Both the position numbers and the translations under genes were made by a program. Below, piece after piece: positions 44,710-54,036 of a stretch of 64,000 nucleotides of DNA (position 1 is its first letter; the number at the start of each line of letters is the position of its first letter). Under the pieces are notes generated by a model. The model was not told the origin of the DNA and searched no databases. It was given only the letters and a program-made list of their open reading frames with translations. Source of the DNA: Siphonobacter sp. SORGH_AS_0500 (GTDB lineage: Bacteria; Bacteroidota; Bacteroidia; Cytophagales; Spirosomataceae); NCBI RefSeq assembly GCF_002838835.1, contig NZ_NHPP01000001.1:310001-374000 (forward strand). The letters run 5' to 3'.

Positions 44710-46859
44710 TTGACACCAAACATCCGTATTAATAGCTGTTTTAAATCATTTTCGACGAAGGGTTTCATTAACGAATCATCAATTCCAGCATCCAGTAATT
44801 CCTGCTGATGCTCTGGAATTGATGTCCCCGTAAAGGCTACGATTCGCACGTTTGAAATGGACTTATCTGAATTATCTTTAATTTTCTTTGCCATTTCTAA
44901 CCCATTCATTATGGGCATCTGAATGTCGGTAATAATTAAGTCAAAATGATTTTTGAGATGCAAGTCAAGGGCTTCCTGTCCGTTAGAAGCTTCTGTTACT
45001 ACTAGATGATGTTTTTTGAATATTTTATTTATTAGTAGCAAATTCATTTTATTATCATCAACAACTAATATATTTTTCCCCTCCAGAATTGCACTAATCT
45101 CCTGGGCTGATGACTCAGTAAACGTAGAAACCGAATGCTCTATTAGTACAGATGGAATCGAGACTTTGAATGTAGAACCTACATTTATGGTACTTTCCAC
45201 CAGAATAGATCCACCTGCTAATTCAACAATTCTTTTACAAATAGCCAGACCTAAACCCGTTCCAGCAATTGCATTTACGTGATCTTCCCGGTCAATTTGT
45301 TGAAAATCGTTAAAGATTATTTTTTGATTTTCCTGGGAAATACCAATCCCAGAATCTTTCACTTCAAAAGACCAGACTATTTTACCAGTTGTGGCTTCCA
45401 GAAGTGTTGACTTAAACTCAACCTTGCCCTTCTCAGGGGTAAATTTTATGGCATTACTTAACAGATTCATCATAACCTGTTTCATTCTGAAAGCATCGCC
45501 TGATAGGGTAACAGACTTATCAAAATTGATAGTCAAAGAGAGGCTAATCTGCTTGTTTTGAGCTTGAACGCCAACCATATCCATCATTTCTTTCATGATA
45601 GCAGCTGGTTGGAAGGGCTTATGGCATAAGTCTATTTTACCCTCTTCTAGCTTTGAAAAATCAAGAACATCGTTCACAATTTCAAGTAACAACCTTGATG
45701 AGGAACGAATGGCATTCAGATTATCCCTCTGGCTATCAGGCAGTAACTCCCTATTCATCTGTTCCGAGAAGCCAATGATAGAGTTAAGTGGGGTCCTGAT
45801 TTCATGACTCATCGTAGCCAGAAACACGCCTTTCATTCTCGCATATGCCACGGCCTGATTACTGTAGTGCAAGAGGGCCAAATCGTTTTTATATAATTTC
45901 CATATATTGAAAAGGATAACTACTGCTAAAATAAAAACAATACCCATGCTAATAACCGATAGATCATCCAGTTCTTCAATAGTATGCATGGTTCCCGTGA
46001 GTAATCGATCTCTATACCTCTCTTGTTCTTTAATCTCGTCTTTCTTTAGCTGACTCAATGCTTTCTGGAATTCAGCAAATATGGCTTCATTAAGGGAAAG
46101 AATTTCACGTTCGGTACGGTTAAGTTTCTGTTTATTAGTCAGCAGTTTTTTATAATAATCATTCAATGCTTTAATAGTATTTCTATGAGCTAGGTCTGAA
46201 GCCTGAGCCGATTTTTCTACTTTAGATGAGGCCGTTGAATTAATATTCGTTTGATTTTCAAAATCATTTTTATTCGATATCGCATCCGCAATGCGTCTCC
46301 AAAGTTTCTTATTTTTTCTTTTTTGAATTACATGAACAGTGTCTATATTTTTTATTTTCTCAATGGTATGAATGGTCTTCATTGCTGGGTGATAATTTAA
46401 TTCAACCAGTGAGGTATCCATATTTTTAGCAGAAAGCACCCATAAGCTATCTGCTAATTGATTCAGGTACGAAAACTGATTGTTTTTTCTCTTCTTTTCC
46501 GCAATCAATTCATTCATATCTTCATGCATCAGAGGCATTCTTTTCTCATTTTCGCTCTGAATAACATCGATAATGGATGAGATCATTTCCAGCTGTTGCC
46601 GAAACTTGTATAAATAGGTAGTATCAGAAGTTACTGTATATAATCGGCTATTATTTTCAGCTACATATAATAGGGATATGCAAGTATCTATTTTCTGGTA
46701 ATCGCTTTGTTCATCCTTTAAAACCGTAATATTTTTCTTGATTGCTGAAGACTTCGATTTACTAGTAAAGCCAATAAAAACACATACTAATGACAATAAT
46801 ACTAGAATGACTACCCAGATAAATCTGCGTAGGGCAATTTGCTTAATTTTATTCTCCAT
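44706..46859 (-). CDS. Hybrid sensor histidine kinase with receiver domain
   Basis: 717 residues. A membrane helix (about 12-30), a ~270-residue periplasmic helical sensor rich in Lys/Glu/Asn, and a second helix (about 303-325) precede HisKA with the phospho-accepting histidine at about 352 (ATMSHEIRTPLN). HATPase_c follows, with NLLSNAIKFTPE, DSGIGIS and GTGLGLAICK. The protein ends with a receiver domain whose phospho-acceptor Asp is about D645 (LIITDIQMPIMNG). No response regulator or DNA-binding gene is adjacent, so it probably signals to an unlinked partner. AT-rich codon use in the sensor part differs a little from its neighbours. Confidence 0.92.
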   Translation of the reverse strand: MENKIKQIALRRFIWVVILVLLSLVCVFIGFTSKSKSSAIKKNITVLKDEQSDYQKIDTCISLLYVAENNSRLYTVTSDTTYLYKFRQQLEMISSIIDVIQSENEKRMPLMHEDMNELIAEKKRKNNQFSYLNQLADSLWVLSAKNMDTSLVELNYHPAMKTIHTIEKIKNIDTVHVIQKRKNKKLWRRIADAISNKNDFENQTNINSTASSKVEKSAQASDLAHRNTIKALNDYYKKLLTNKQKLNRTEREILSLNEAIFAEFQKALSQLKKDEIKEQERYRDRLLTGTMHTIEELDDLSVISMGIVFILAVVILFNIWKLYKNDLALLHYSNQAVAYARMKGVFLATMSHEIRTPLNSIIGFSEQMNRELLPDSQRDNLNAIRSSSRLLLEIVNDVLDFSKLEEGKIDLCHKPFQPAAIMKEMMDMVGVQAQNKQISLSLTINFDKSVTLSGDAFRMKQVMMNLLSNAIKFTPEKGKVEFKSTLLEATTGKIVWSFEVKDSGIGISQENQKIIFNDFQQIDREDHVNAIAGTGLGLAICKRIVELAGGSILVESTINVGSTFKVSIPSVLIEHSVSTFTESSAQEISAILEGKNILVVDDNKMNLLLINKIFKKHHLVVTEASNGQEALDLHLKNHFDLIITDIQMPIMNGLEMAKKIKDNSDKSISNVRIVAFTGTSIPEHQQELLDAGIDDSLMKPFVENDLKQLLIRMFGVN

Positions 46860-46993
46860 AATTCAGGTAGGCAATTATAAATTAGTACTTTTTACCTATT
46901 ATTATTTTAAAAATAGATTAAAATAATGTCAGTACTAATCATCAGATACAAACTTATCAATATTTTAAGTACTTATGAACAATATGTACAAAA

Positions 46994-47029
46994 AGAGGAA
47001 GCCTGAGCTACGTAGCTCAGGCTTCCTCT
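46994..47029 (-). terminator. Terminator after ruvC
   Basis: A perfect 36-bp palindrome (AGAGGAAGCCTGAGC, centre TACGTA) lies 20 bases after the ruvC stop. The central bases must form the loop. It is followed by TTTTTGTAC on the minus strand. Confidence 0.85.
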
Positions 47030-47049
47030 GGTTACTAAATCATACGTTT

Positions 47050-47631
47050 TTAACCTTTGATGCGGTCCTGATTTTCTGCTAAAAATGCACTCCAGCTACC
47101 TTTTTTAGCCTGCTTAATTCCCAACGCTTTTTTACCCTTCGGAGTCGTTACTGAGTTCTCATGAAAATGGTGACAAATGGCTACTCCTAATGCATCGGTG
47201 GCATCCAGTCTTTCGCCTTCGAGCCTGGTTTTCAGTATACTTTCAAGCATATAGGAAACCTGTTCTTTGGAAGCATTTCCATTACCCGTTACAGATTGCT
47301 TGACCGTCTTGGGAGAATATTCGACAATGGGGATTTGTCGGGCGAGGGCTGCCGCCATCGCTACCCCCTGTGCTCGACCTAGCTTGAGCATGGATTGTAC
47401 GTTTTTCCCAAAAAAAGGAGCTTCCAAAGCCATCTCATCTGGTGAAAACTCATCAATCAGCCCTGTGATTCGCTCAAAAATCTTGCCTAACTTTAATTCA
47501 TGATTGTCATATTTTGTGAGGTTAATGACCCCGTATTGCAACAGGGTTACCTGTCCCTTTTCCACCAAAATCAATCCGTACCCCATGAACCTTGTACCCG
47601 GGTCAACACCTAAAATAATCTTTTCTGACAT
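47050..47631 (-). CDS. ruvC: Holliday junction resolvase RuvC
   Basis: 193 residues. The four catalytic acidic residues of the RNase H-like fold line up as D10 (GVDPGTRFMGYG), E70 (MALEAPFFGKN), D143 and D146 (LDATDALGVAICHH). It cuts Holliday junctions in recombination with RuvAB. The protein carries the usual C-terminal basic extension (about 165-193). It is read away from the flippase-like gene, with 50 bases between the starts, so both promoters must overlap in this short gap. Confidence 0.95.
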   Translation of the reverse strand: MSEKIILGVDPGTRFMGYGLILVEKGQVTLLQYGVINLTKYDNHELKLGKIFERITGLIDEFSPDEMALEAPFFGKNVQSMLKLGRAQGVAMAAALARQIPIVEYSPKTVKQSVTGNGNASKEQVSYMLESILKTRLEGERLDATDALGVAICHHFHENSVTTPKGKKALGIKQAKKGSWSAFLAENQDRIKG

Positions 47632-47681
47632 AGCTTTGCAGTGACAAACGAGAAGCCTGAAGCTTTCGTTGTCGCATTTGT

Positions 47682-48683
47682 ATGCAAAATAACTCCATTT
47701 ACCCGGCTTTCCGCCGAATTGTTATCTTTCTCCTCCGCTGGGTAGTTCCGCTGCTCATCATTGCTTTCGTCATTCGAACGCTTCAGAGTAAACAACAGGA
47801 CCTGGGCGAAGTCTGGCAGTACATTCAGGCCGCCTGGTCGCAGCAAAACAGCGGATGGTTACCCTTGACCATACTCCTGACCGGACTCAACTGGTCCATT
47901 GAAGCTCGGAAATGGCAGGTGCTGGCTCGAAAACTGGAATCTATCTCTTTTTATACGGCCCTGCGTGGCGTACTGGCTGGGCAGTCGCTCGGCTTTGTAA
48001 CGCAGGCCAACGTAGGCGACCTGACGGGGAAAATGGGTTTTCTACAAGCCCAAAACCGGCTCAATAGCATTGGAGCCTTTCTACTAGGGAGCACCGTACA
48101 ATTTCTGGTTACCCTCTTTACCGGAACGCTGGCGTACAGTTATTTCCTGTATCGAATGCCTCAGTCGCCCGGTATCGGCCATTGGATTGCTCTTGTTTTA
48201 TTGTGGATCAGCAACTTAGCTACGCTTTATTTATTAAGCCTTAAAGACCGGGCGGCCCCCACGCTGGAGCGAATCAAATGGCTGGCCAACTCCGCCCGTT
48301 TTTTCCGGGTATTGGAAACCTATTCAACGGCGGATGTTTCGCAGGTAACTGCTCTGTCAGGCTTTCGATTTTTCACCTATAGCGTCCAATTCCTGCTGGT
48401 GCTTCACGGTTTCGGGGTTTCGCTTCCCTTGCTTGATCAGCTAACAGTGGTCTGGTTATTGTTTCTCACGAAAAGTGTGATTCCGGCTTTTAGTTTTCTA
48501 AGTGATCTGGGCATTCGGACGTTCAGTACCCTTTATTTCTTCAGTTTTTATCAGGTAAATCCGGCTTTAGTTACCTCCGCTTCCTTAACGATCTGGGTTA
48601 TTAATATCGTATTACCCGTTTTGGTAGGCATTTTATTTGTTACTCAGTTAAGGTATTTGAAACGGGAAGAAAACCGATTATGA
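47682..48683 (+). CDS. Flippase-like integral membrane protein (LPG synthase TM family)
   Basis: 333 residues with about eight to nine membrane helices, without the soluble catalytic domain of true lysyl-PG synthase. The family signatures are NWSIEARKW near residue 65, ALRGVLAGQSLGFVTQANVGDLTGK (glycine-rich, about 87-112) and the late IPAFSFLSDLGIRTFS. Members such as AglD/YbhN are thought to move lipid-linked sugars or amino-acylated lipids. The stop overlaps the next start by four bases (ATGA), coupling it to a GT2 enzyme, which supports a role with glycolipids or polyprenyl-linked sugars. Confidence 0.8.
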   Translation: MQNNSIYPAFRRIVIFLLRWVVPLLIIAFVIRTLQSKQQDLGEVWQYIQAAWSQQNSGWLPLTILLTGLNWSIEARKWQVLARKLESISFYTALRGVLAGQSLGFVTQANVGDLTGKMGFLQAQNRLNSIGAFLLGSTVQFLVTLFTGTLAYSYFLYRMPQSPGIGHWIALVLLWISNLATLYLLSLKDRAAPTLERIKWLANSARFFRVLETYSTADVSQVTALSGFRFFTYSVQFLLVLHGFGVSLPLLDQLTVVWLLFLTKSVIPAFSFLSDLGIRTFSTLYFFSFYQVNPALVTSASLTIWVINIVLPVLVGILFVTQLRYLKREENRL

Positions 48684-49813
48684 GTATACTTGAAATCATT
48701 ATTCTGATTGGGCCATTTGTCTGGTTTTTATTTAGTTTAGCCTTAATTAAAGGCTGGCTAGCAATGCCCAACTTTTTTATTCAAAATAAACCCAATCCGT
48801 TACGAATCAGTGTGATCATTCCCGTTCGAAACGAAGAGAAAAATATTTTACTATTATTAAAGGATCTGGAAAATCAAAGCTTCGATCACGAGCAATTTGA
48901 AGTGCTGGTGGCTAATGATAATTCAAGTGATCGAACCGCTGAATTGGTTTCTCATTTCAGTAAGGAATGCACCTACGCGTTAAAGCTTCTTACGCTTACG
49001 AACGAGCCTCATTCTTCTCCTAAAAAAAGAGCCATTTCACAGGCTTTACATCAAAGTAAACACGAGTGGATTGTCACCACGGATGGCGATTGCCGGGTAG
49101 GCAAACATTGGCTGGCGGCTATTGCGTCTTTCCAGCAACAAACTCAGGCCCGGCTCATTTCCGGCCCCGTTACGTTTCACGATGAAGGGAATGCAAGCAG
49201 TCGAATTCAGATTGTCGAATTTGCCAGTTTGATTGGTTCTGCCGCTGTGGCTATGTTCTGGGAACGGCCCAATATGTGCAATGGAGCTAATTTATCGTAC
49301 AGTAAAGCAACATTTCAGGCCGTTGGTGGTTTTTCTGGTAACGAAAATCTGGCTTCGGGTGACGATGAGTTTTTGATGCACAAAGTCGCTGCCCGGTTTC
49401 CGGGAGAAGTTCGTTTTGTTAAAAGTACTGAAGCTCTGGTCACAACCGAAGCTCATCAGAATTTTCGTTCTTTTTACCAACAGCGTCGCCGTTGGGCCAG
49501 CAAGTGGAAGCACTACCAGGACTGGAAAGTATCGGCTTTAGCTATTTTCGTATTCTTGGCAAATGTTAGCTGTATCGCCGGGGTTTTATTATTCAGCTTT
49601 AATCAACTATCAGGACTCGTATTAGCCTCTATGGCTTTGCTTAAATTCTCCAGTGAATTTATATTCCTTTCGCTTGTATTACGATTTTTAGGTCAGGAAA
49701 AAAGTATTTTATTGATTCCTTTAGTACAGCTCATCTATCCTTTTTATGTCTGTTTTTTTGGATTAGCGGCTCAGGGTAAAGGATACGAATGGAAAGGAAG
49801 AAAACTTCAATGA
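48680..49813 (+). CDS. Membrane-bound family 2 glycosyltransferase
   Basis: 377 residues. An N-terminal helix (about 4-24), a GT-A domain (RISVIIPVRNEEKN, VANDNSSDRT, TTDGDCRVG with the DxD-type motif, DDEF, and QQRRRWASKWKHYQ, the Q/RxxRW acceptor signature) and C-terminal helices (about 290-350) resemble processive or CrtQ-like GT2 enzymes. The QxxRW motif is characteristic of transferases that extend membrane-linked glycans. It is translationally coupled to the flippase-like gene, and a polysaccharide deacetylase gene follows. Confidence 0.87.
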   Translation: MSILEIIILIGPFVWFLFSLALIKGWLAMPNFFIQNKPNPLRISVIIPVRNEEKNILLLLKDLENQSFDHEQFEVLVANDNSSDRTAELVSHFSKECTYALKLLTLTNEPHSSPKKRAISQALHQSKHEWIVTTDGDCRVGKHWLAAIASFQQQTQARLISGPVTFHDEGNASSRIQIVEFASLIGSAAVAMFWERPNMCNGANLSYSKATFQAVGGFSGNENLASGDDEFLMHKVAARFPGEVRFVKSTEALVTTEAHQNFRSFYQQRRRWASKWKHYQDWKVSALAIFVFLANVSCIAGVLLFSFNQLSGLVLASMALLKFSSEFIFLSLVLRFLGQEKSILLIPLVQLIYPFYVCFFGLAAQGKGYEWKGRKLQ

Positions 49814-49830
49814 ATACAGTTGTTAGCGGC

Positions 49831-49917
49831 CGCCGCTGCGGTTAATAGTTGTTAGTTAATAGTTAATATATTTTCATTCATTTTTGAGCTACCGAACTAC
49901 AATACTATTAACTAATT
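49831..49917. repeat. TTAGTTG word-repeat spacer with GC-rich insert
   Basis: TTGTTAG and TTAATAGTTGTTAG units surround a short GC-rich palindromic core (GCGGCCGCCGCTGC); the reverse words ATTAACTA appear at the far end. It belongs to the spacer type at 23219 and 56513. Confidence 0.5.
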
Positions 49918-49953
49918 ACAAGAACTTATTGTCACTCCTAACCCCCATAAATA

Positions 49954-50586
49954 ATGGCTTTCTTTCTTCATAAATCCTTTGCTCTATTACGATTGATTTA
50001 TCCGGAAATGATCTGGCGAATTCCATCGGTTGAGCCTACCATTTATCTCACCTTCGACGACGGCCCTATTCCCGAAGTAACCGAGTTTGTGCTGGAACAA
50101 TTGCAACAATTTGAGGCTCAGGCTACGTTCTTCTGCATTGGTGATAATATTCGAAAACATCCGCATGTTTTTAAGCAAATCATCGATCAGGGGCACTCGG
50201 TTGGAAACCACACGTTCAATCATCTGAAAGGCTGGAAAACCGAGGATCAGGCTTATTATGAAAACGTGGCCCAATGTCAGGAATTATTGCCCCCTACCCG
50301 ACTGTTTCGCCCGCCGTATGGCCGCATACGAAAGCGACAGGCGGCTCAGCTCGTGAACGATCATACGCTTATTATGTGGGATGTACTGACGGGCGACTAC
50401 AACCCCGATCTTTCGCCCGAACAGGTCTATCAGGGAACCATTAAAGCCTGTGAATCAGGGAGTATTGTCGTCTTTCACGACAGCATCAAAGCCTGGCGAA
50501 ACATGAGTTATGCTCTGCCTAAAACGCTGGAATACCTTCGTCAGCAAAACTTCGCTTTGAAAGCCTTACCCATGCATCTCTCCTGA
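49954..50586 (+). CDS. Polysaccharide deacetylase (NodB homology)
   Basis: 210 residues covering only the NodB domain. Motif 1 is LTFDDGP (D35, D36); motif 2 is HSVGNHTFNH (H86, H90); motif 3 is RLFRPPYGRIR, motif 4 includes DVLTGDYNP and motif 5 IVVFHDS. This is the full metal-dependent carbohydrate esterase family 4 set. There is no signal peptide, so it could act on cytoplasmic lipid-linked precursors or be exported by another route. Its position after the flippase-like/GT2 pair suggests one glycan pathway, though a word-repeat spacer separates them. Confidence 0.9.
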   Translation: MAFFLHKSFALLRLIYPEMIWRIPSVEPTIYLTFDDGPIPEVTEFVLEQLQQFEAQATFFCIGDNIRKHPHVFKQIIDQGHSVGNHTFNHLKGWKTEDQAYYENVAQCQELLPPTRLFRPPYGRIRKRQAAQLVNDHTLIMWDVLTGDYNPDLSPEQVYQGTIKACESGSIVVFHDSIKAWRNMSYALPKTLEYLRQQNFALKALPMHLS

Positions 50587-50737
50587 GTCGTCGCAGAAAA
50601 AGCCGTATTTTGTACTTAAGCAGGACCAAACGTAGATTAATCAAAACTGATTGAAACTGTATTTGTATTTTATCGTTTCATTAATATCCTTCCCCAAAGT
50701 TCCCAATTGAAGGCTTGATCAGTTTATCGATACGTTT

Positions 50738-53262
50738 ATGAATAAATGGCTCCTGGCTGTTTTGTTAAGCTTGGGCATCGGCATTACGCACGCTCAACAT
50801 ATTATCAAAGGAAAAATCACTGACGCCGTTACGGGCGATCCTATTCCCTTTGCCGCCGTTGGCCTCAAAGGCGGCGGGGCCGGTGCTAATACCGATTTTG
50901 ACGGCAATTATGCCTTCAACGCCCGTCAGTTAAGCGATTCCATTTTTGTTAGTTACATCGGTTACCAGCGAGCGGTCAAAGCCATTCAGCCCCATCTTTC
51001 CGAACAAATCATTGATTTTCAGTTGCAGGCGGGCTCTTCCCAACTTCGGGAAGTACGGATTTTTGCGAAAGGCGAAAACCCCGCTTTTCGAATCATCAGA
51101 AAAACAGTTGCGGCCAAATCTGCTCATGACTGGGGCCGTTTAAAAGCCTATGAATACGAGAGTTACGTTAAAAATGAATTTGACGTCAACAAGATTTCAG
51201 AGCAATTCAAAAAAGGGGTCATTGGACGAAAAATTACGGGGCCGCTGGATAAACTACAGAAAATTGCGGGAGAAGACGGCAAGCCCATTATTCCGGTATT
51301 TCTTTCAGAGAGTATTTCGGATTTATACCATCGACGCAATCCAGAATTAACGAAAGAACGGATCCGTAAAACGAAAATTACGGGTGTAGGGATTACCGAC
51401 GGCAGTACGTTTTCCCAGTTTATAGGCAGTGCGTTTCAGCAGTATAATTTTTACGAAAACTGGCTTTTAATTCTTCGAAAAGAGTTCATTTCTCCCATTG
51501 CTGATGGCTGGAAAGGTAGTTATGATTACTTTCTGAGCGATACCATTCAGATTGATTCCGCTCCCTGTTTTGAAATTGAAGTAACGCCCAAGAGAGCTCA
51601 GGACCTGGCCTTTACGGGTAAAATATGGATTGACACCGCAAGTTATGCTCTTCGTCAGGTTGATTTACAAATCTCTGGTGATGCGAATATTAATTACGTA
51701 GAAAGCATCAAAATTCAGCAGCAACTGGCTCCGATTACTGATTCGGTGAGCCACGAAAAAGCCTGGTTACCGCAACAAACGCGGGTACTGATTGATGTGA
51801 AAGAATTCACGAAAAACTCCGTAGGTTTTCTAGCTAAATTCTTCGTTTCCAATCGAAATTTTAAGATCAACCAGGCCCGGGAAGTAACCTTTTACAACCC
51901 AGCCATCGAGCTGGCTGATCACTACCGGGATTCAAAAGATACCTACTGGCAGGAAGCCCGTCCAGATCCTTAACGGAGGATGAAAAAACGGCTTACTCGC
52001 TCATTGATTCAGTAAAAAACATTCCCATTGTCCGTTCCTATACGCAAGTTCTGACCATCATTGCGAATGGATATCAACGGGTGTATCCGGGTATTGAAGT
52101 GGGGCCCTTTTTAAGTGCCGGAGCTTATAATACCATCGAAGGTTTACGTTTGCGGGCGGGTTTTCGCACCAATGCTGAGTTTAGCAAGGTTTGGGTGATG
52201 GATGGTTATCTGGCTTACGGATTTAAAGACGGAGTCATGAAGTATGGAGCGAACGCCAAGTATATCCTTAGTCGAAAGCCCTGGGCTGAAATTGGGGCCC
52301 GAACAAGTTATGATCTCGAACAGATTGGCTTAACCTCGGAAGCCGTAGGGAATAACAGTCTTTTCGCGGCTTACTCCCGCTTTGGCCGCTACCGTAGAGG
52401 GTATTATCAACGCGAACACATGGCTTACATCCGGGGAGAGATTATCAAAGGCCTGACACCCATGATCGGGATTCGGCAGCGAAGTTTCGAGCCTTTATAT
52501 AATTTCGCCTATATTACTGAAAATGAACCCTCGGGCCAATCCCGAACGTATCATAACACGGAGTTAATCACGGAGTTACGGATCGCGAAAAACGAACTTT
52601 TCATTTACAACGACAATGATCGGATTAGCCTCGGAACGGCTCAGTCTCCCATTTACACGCTGCGTTATTCGCTGGGTTTGCAGAATACGTTAGGGGGCGA
52701 TTTTAATTATCACCGCTTCACCCTTTCCATGGCCGATAACTTCCGGCTGGGCATTCTGGGTCGCAGTTATTACACCCTTTCGGCGGGTTACACGCCTTCT
52801 ACCCTTCCCTACCCTCTGCTCTTTCCTCACCTGGGAAATCAGTCCTTGTTTTACGTCGGAAATGCGTTTAACATGATGAATTACTACGAATTTCTGTCCG
52901 ACCGTTATGCTTCGCTGAAGTACGAGCACAATTTTGAAGGTTTATTATTCAACCGAATTCCGGCCATCAAGAAACTCAAGTGGCGGACCTTACTCAACGT
53001 GAATGTGTTATACGGCGGAGCCCGCCAATCCAATCAGGATATTATTCCCGACTATGACTTACAGGGGAATGCCATTCCCGGTTTTGGCTCGCTCAATCCG
53101 AGTAAACCTTACGTAGAAATTGGCTATGGGATTGATAACATCTTGAAGTTTTTCCGAATTGAAGCCCTTCACCGATTAACCTATATTTCCCAGCCCCGCA
53201 CCATCGATGGCATACCTATTAATCGTTTTGCGGTGAAAGCTTCGGCCTATTTTACCTTATAA
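50738..53262 (+). pseudogene. DUF5686/CarboxypepD_reg outer-membrane protein, one-base frameshift
   Basis: A signal peptide (about 1-19) and a CarboxypepD_reg domain (IIKGKITDAVTGDPIPFAAVGLKG, about 23-95) are followed by the DUF5686 body and a long beta-strand region that ends in an aromatic residue before a final TL (KASAYFTL), as in outer-membrane barrels. The first frame stops at 51973 (EARPDP*). Adding one base at GATCCTTAACG (about 51968) joins it to TEDEKTAYSLIDSVKNIP and the remaining open frame to 53262, giving 841 residues, normal for this family. The last six bases overlap the end of the convergent ABC ATPase gene. Function is unknown. Confidence 0.83.
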
Positions 53263-54018
53263 CTCCAGCCGTTCTTTGACTTCCTGAAGAATGCTTAGTC
53301 CACTGGAAATAAAAGCTTTGACGTAATCCGTATCAGGCTGGTTCAGCAACTCTTTTGGTGAACCCATCTGCTCTAACTTTCCGTATCGCATTACCCCTAT
53401 TCGTTCGGCTACGGTTAAGGCATCGAGTAAATCATGGGTAACAAACAGGCAGGCGATGTCGGTTTCACGGATAATCCGGCGGAGTTCTCCTTTCAGTTTC
53501 TGACGATTCAGCGTATCCAGATTTGAAAACGGCTCGTCTAACAACAAGACTTTGGGTTCATCGGCGATAGCCCGGGCGATGGCCGTTCGCTGCTTTTCGC
53601 CACCCGAAACCTCGCGGGGTAGCTTATGCTGCACCCCCTCAAGTCCAGTTAATTGCAAGAGTTGATCAATGCGGTAGATTTGATACTCCTTTGTGTATTC
53701 CCGTAAGGCGTAGGCAATGTTCTCGCGAATGGTATGGTTGGGTAACAAGCGGTATTCCTGGGGAACCAGCTTAATGTCCGCGTGACCGGGAATGAGGTAA
53801 CGAGCCGAAGAAGAAATTTCTTTGCCTTCGAGCCAGATTTCTCCCTGATCGGCTGGGGTAAGGCAAGCCAGCATGTTGAGAAGCGTACTTTTTCCAGCCC
53901 CACTTTCGCCTACCAGAGCAAAAATTTCTCCCGCCGGTAACTCCAGTGAAAAATCAGTAATAATCGAATGTTCTTCAATGGATTTATGAAGATGGGAAGC
54001 CTGAAAAAGTGTATTCAT
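53257..54018 (-). CDS. ABC transporter ATP-binding protein
   Basis: 253 residues. Walker A is GESGAGKST (37-45), the Q-loop VPQEYRLLP, the signature VSGGEKQRTAIARAIADEP, Walker B VLLLDEPFSN and the switch VTHDLLDAL. By sequence it resembles the ATPases of import-type or FbpC/GlnQ-like systems more than the neighbouring exporter ATPase, so the two ATPases around the permease may belong to different complexes. It lies 18 bases after the permease, so co-transcription is likely. Confidence 0.85.
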   Translation of the reverse strand: MNTLFQASHLHKSIEEHSIITDFSLELPAGEIFALVGESGAGKSTLLNMLACLTPADQGEIWLEGKEISSSARYLIPGHADIKLVPQEYRLLPNHTIRENIAYALREYTKEYQIYRIDQLLQLTGLEGVQHKLPREVSGGEKQRTAIARAIADEPKVLLLDEPFSNLDTLNRQKLKGELRRIIRETDIACLFVTHDLLDALTVAERIGVMRYGKLEQMGSPKELLNQPDTDYVKAFISSGLSILQEVKERLEL

Positions 54019-54036
54019 CCTGCAAAAATGCAGAAA

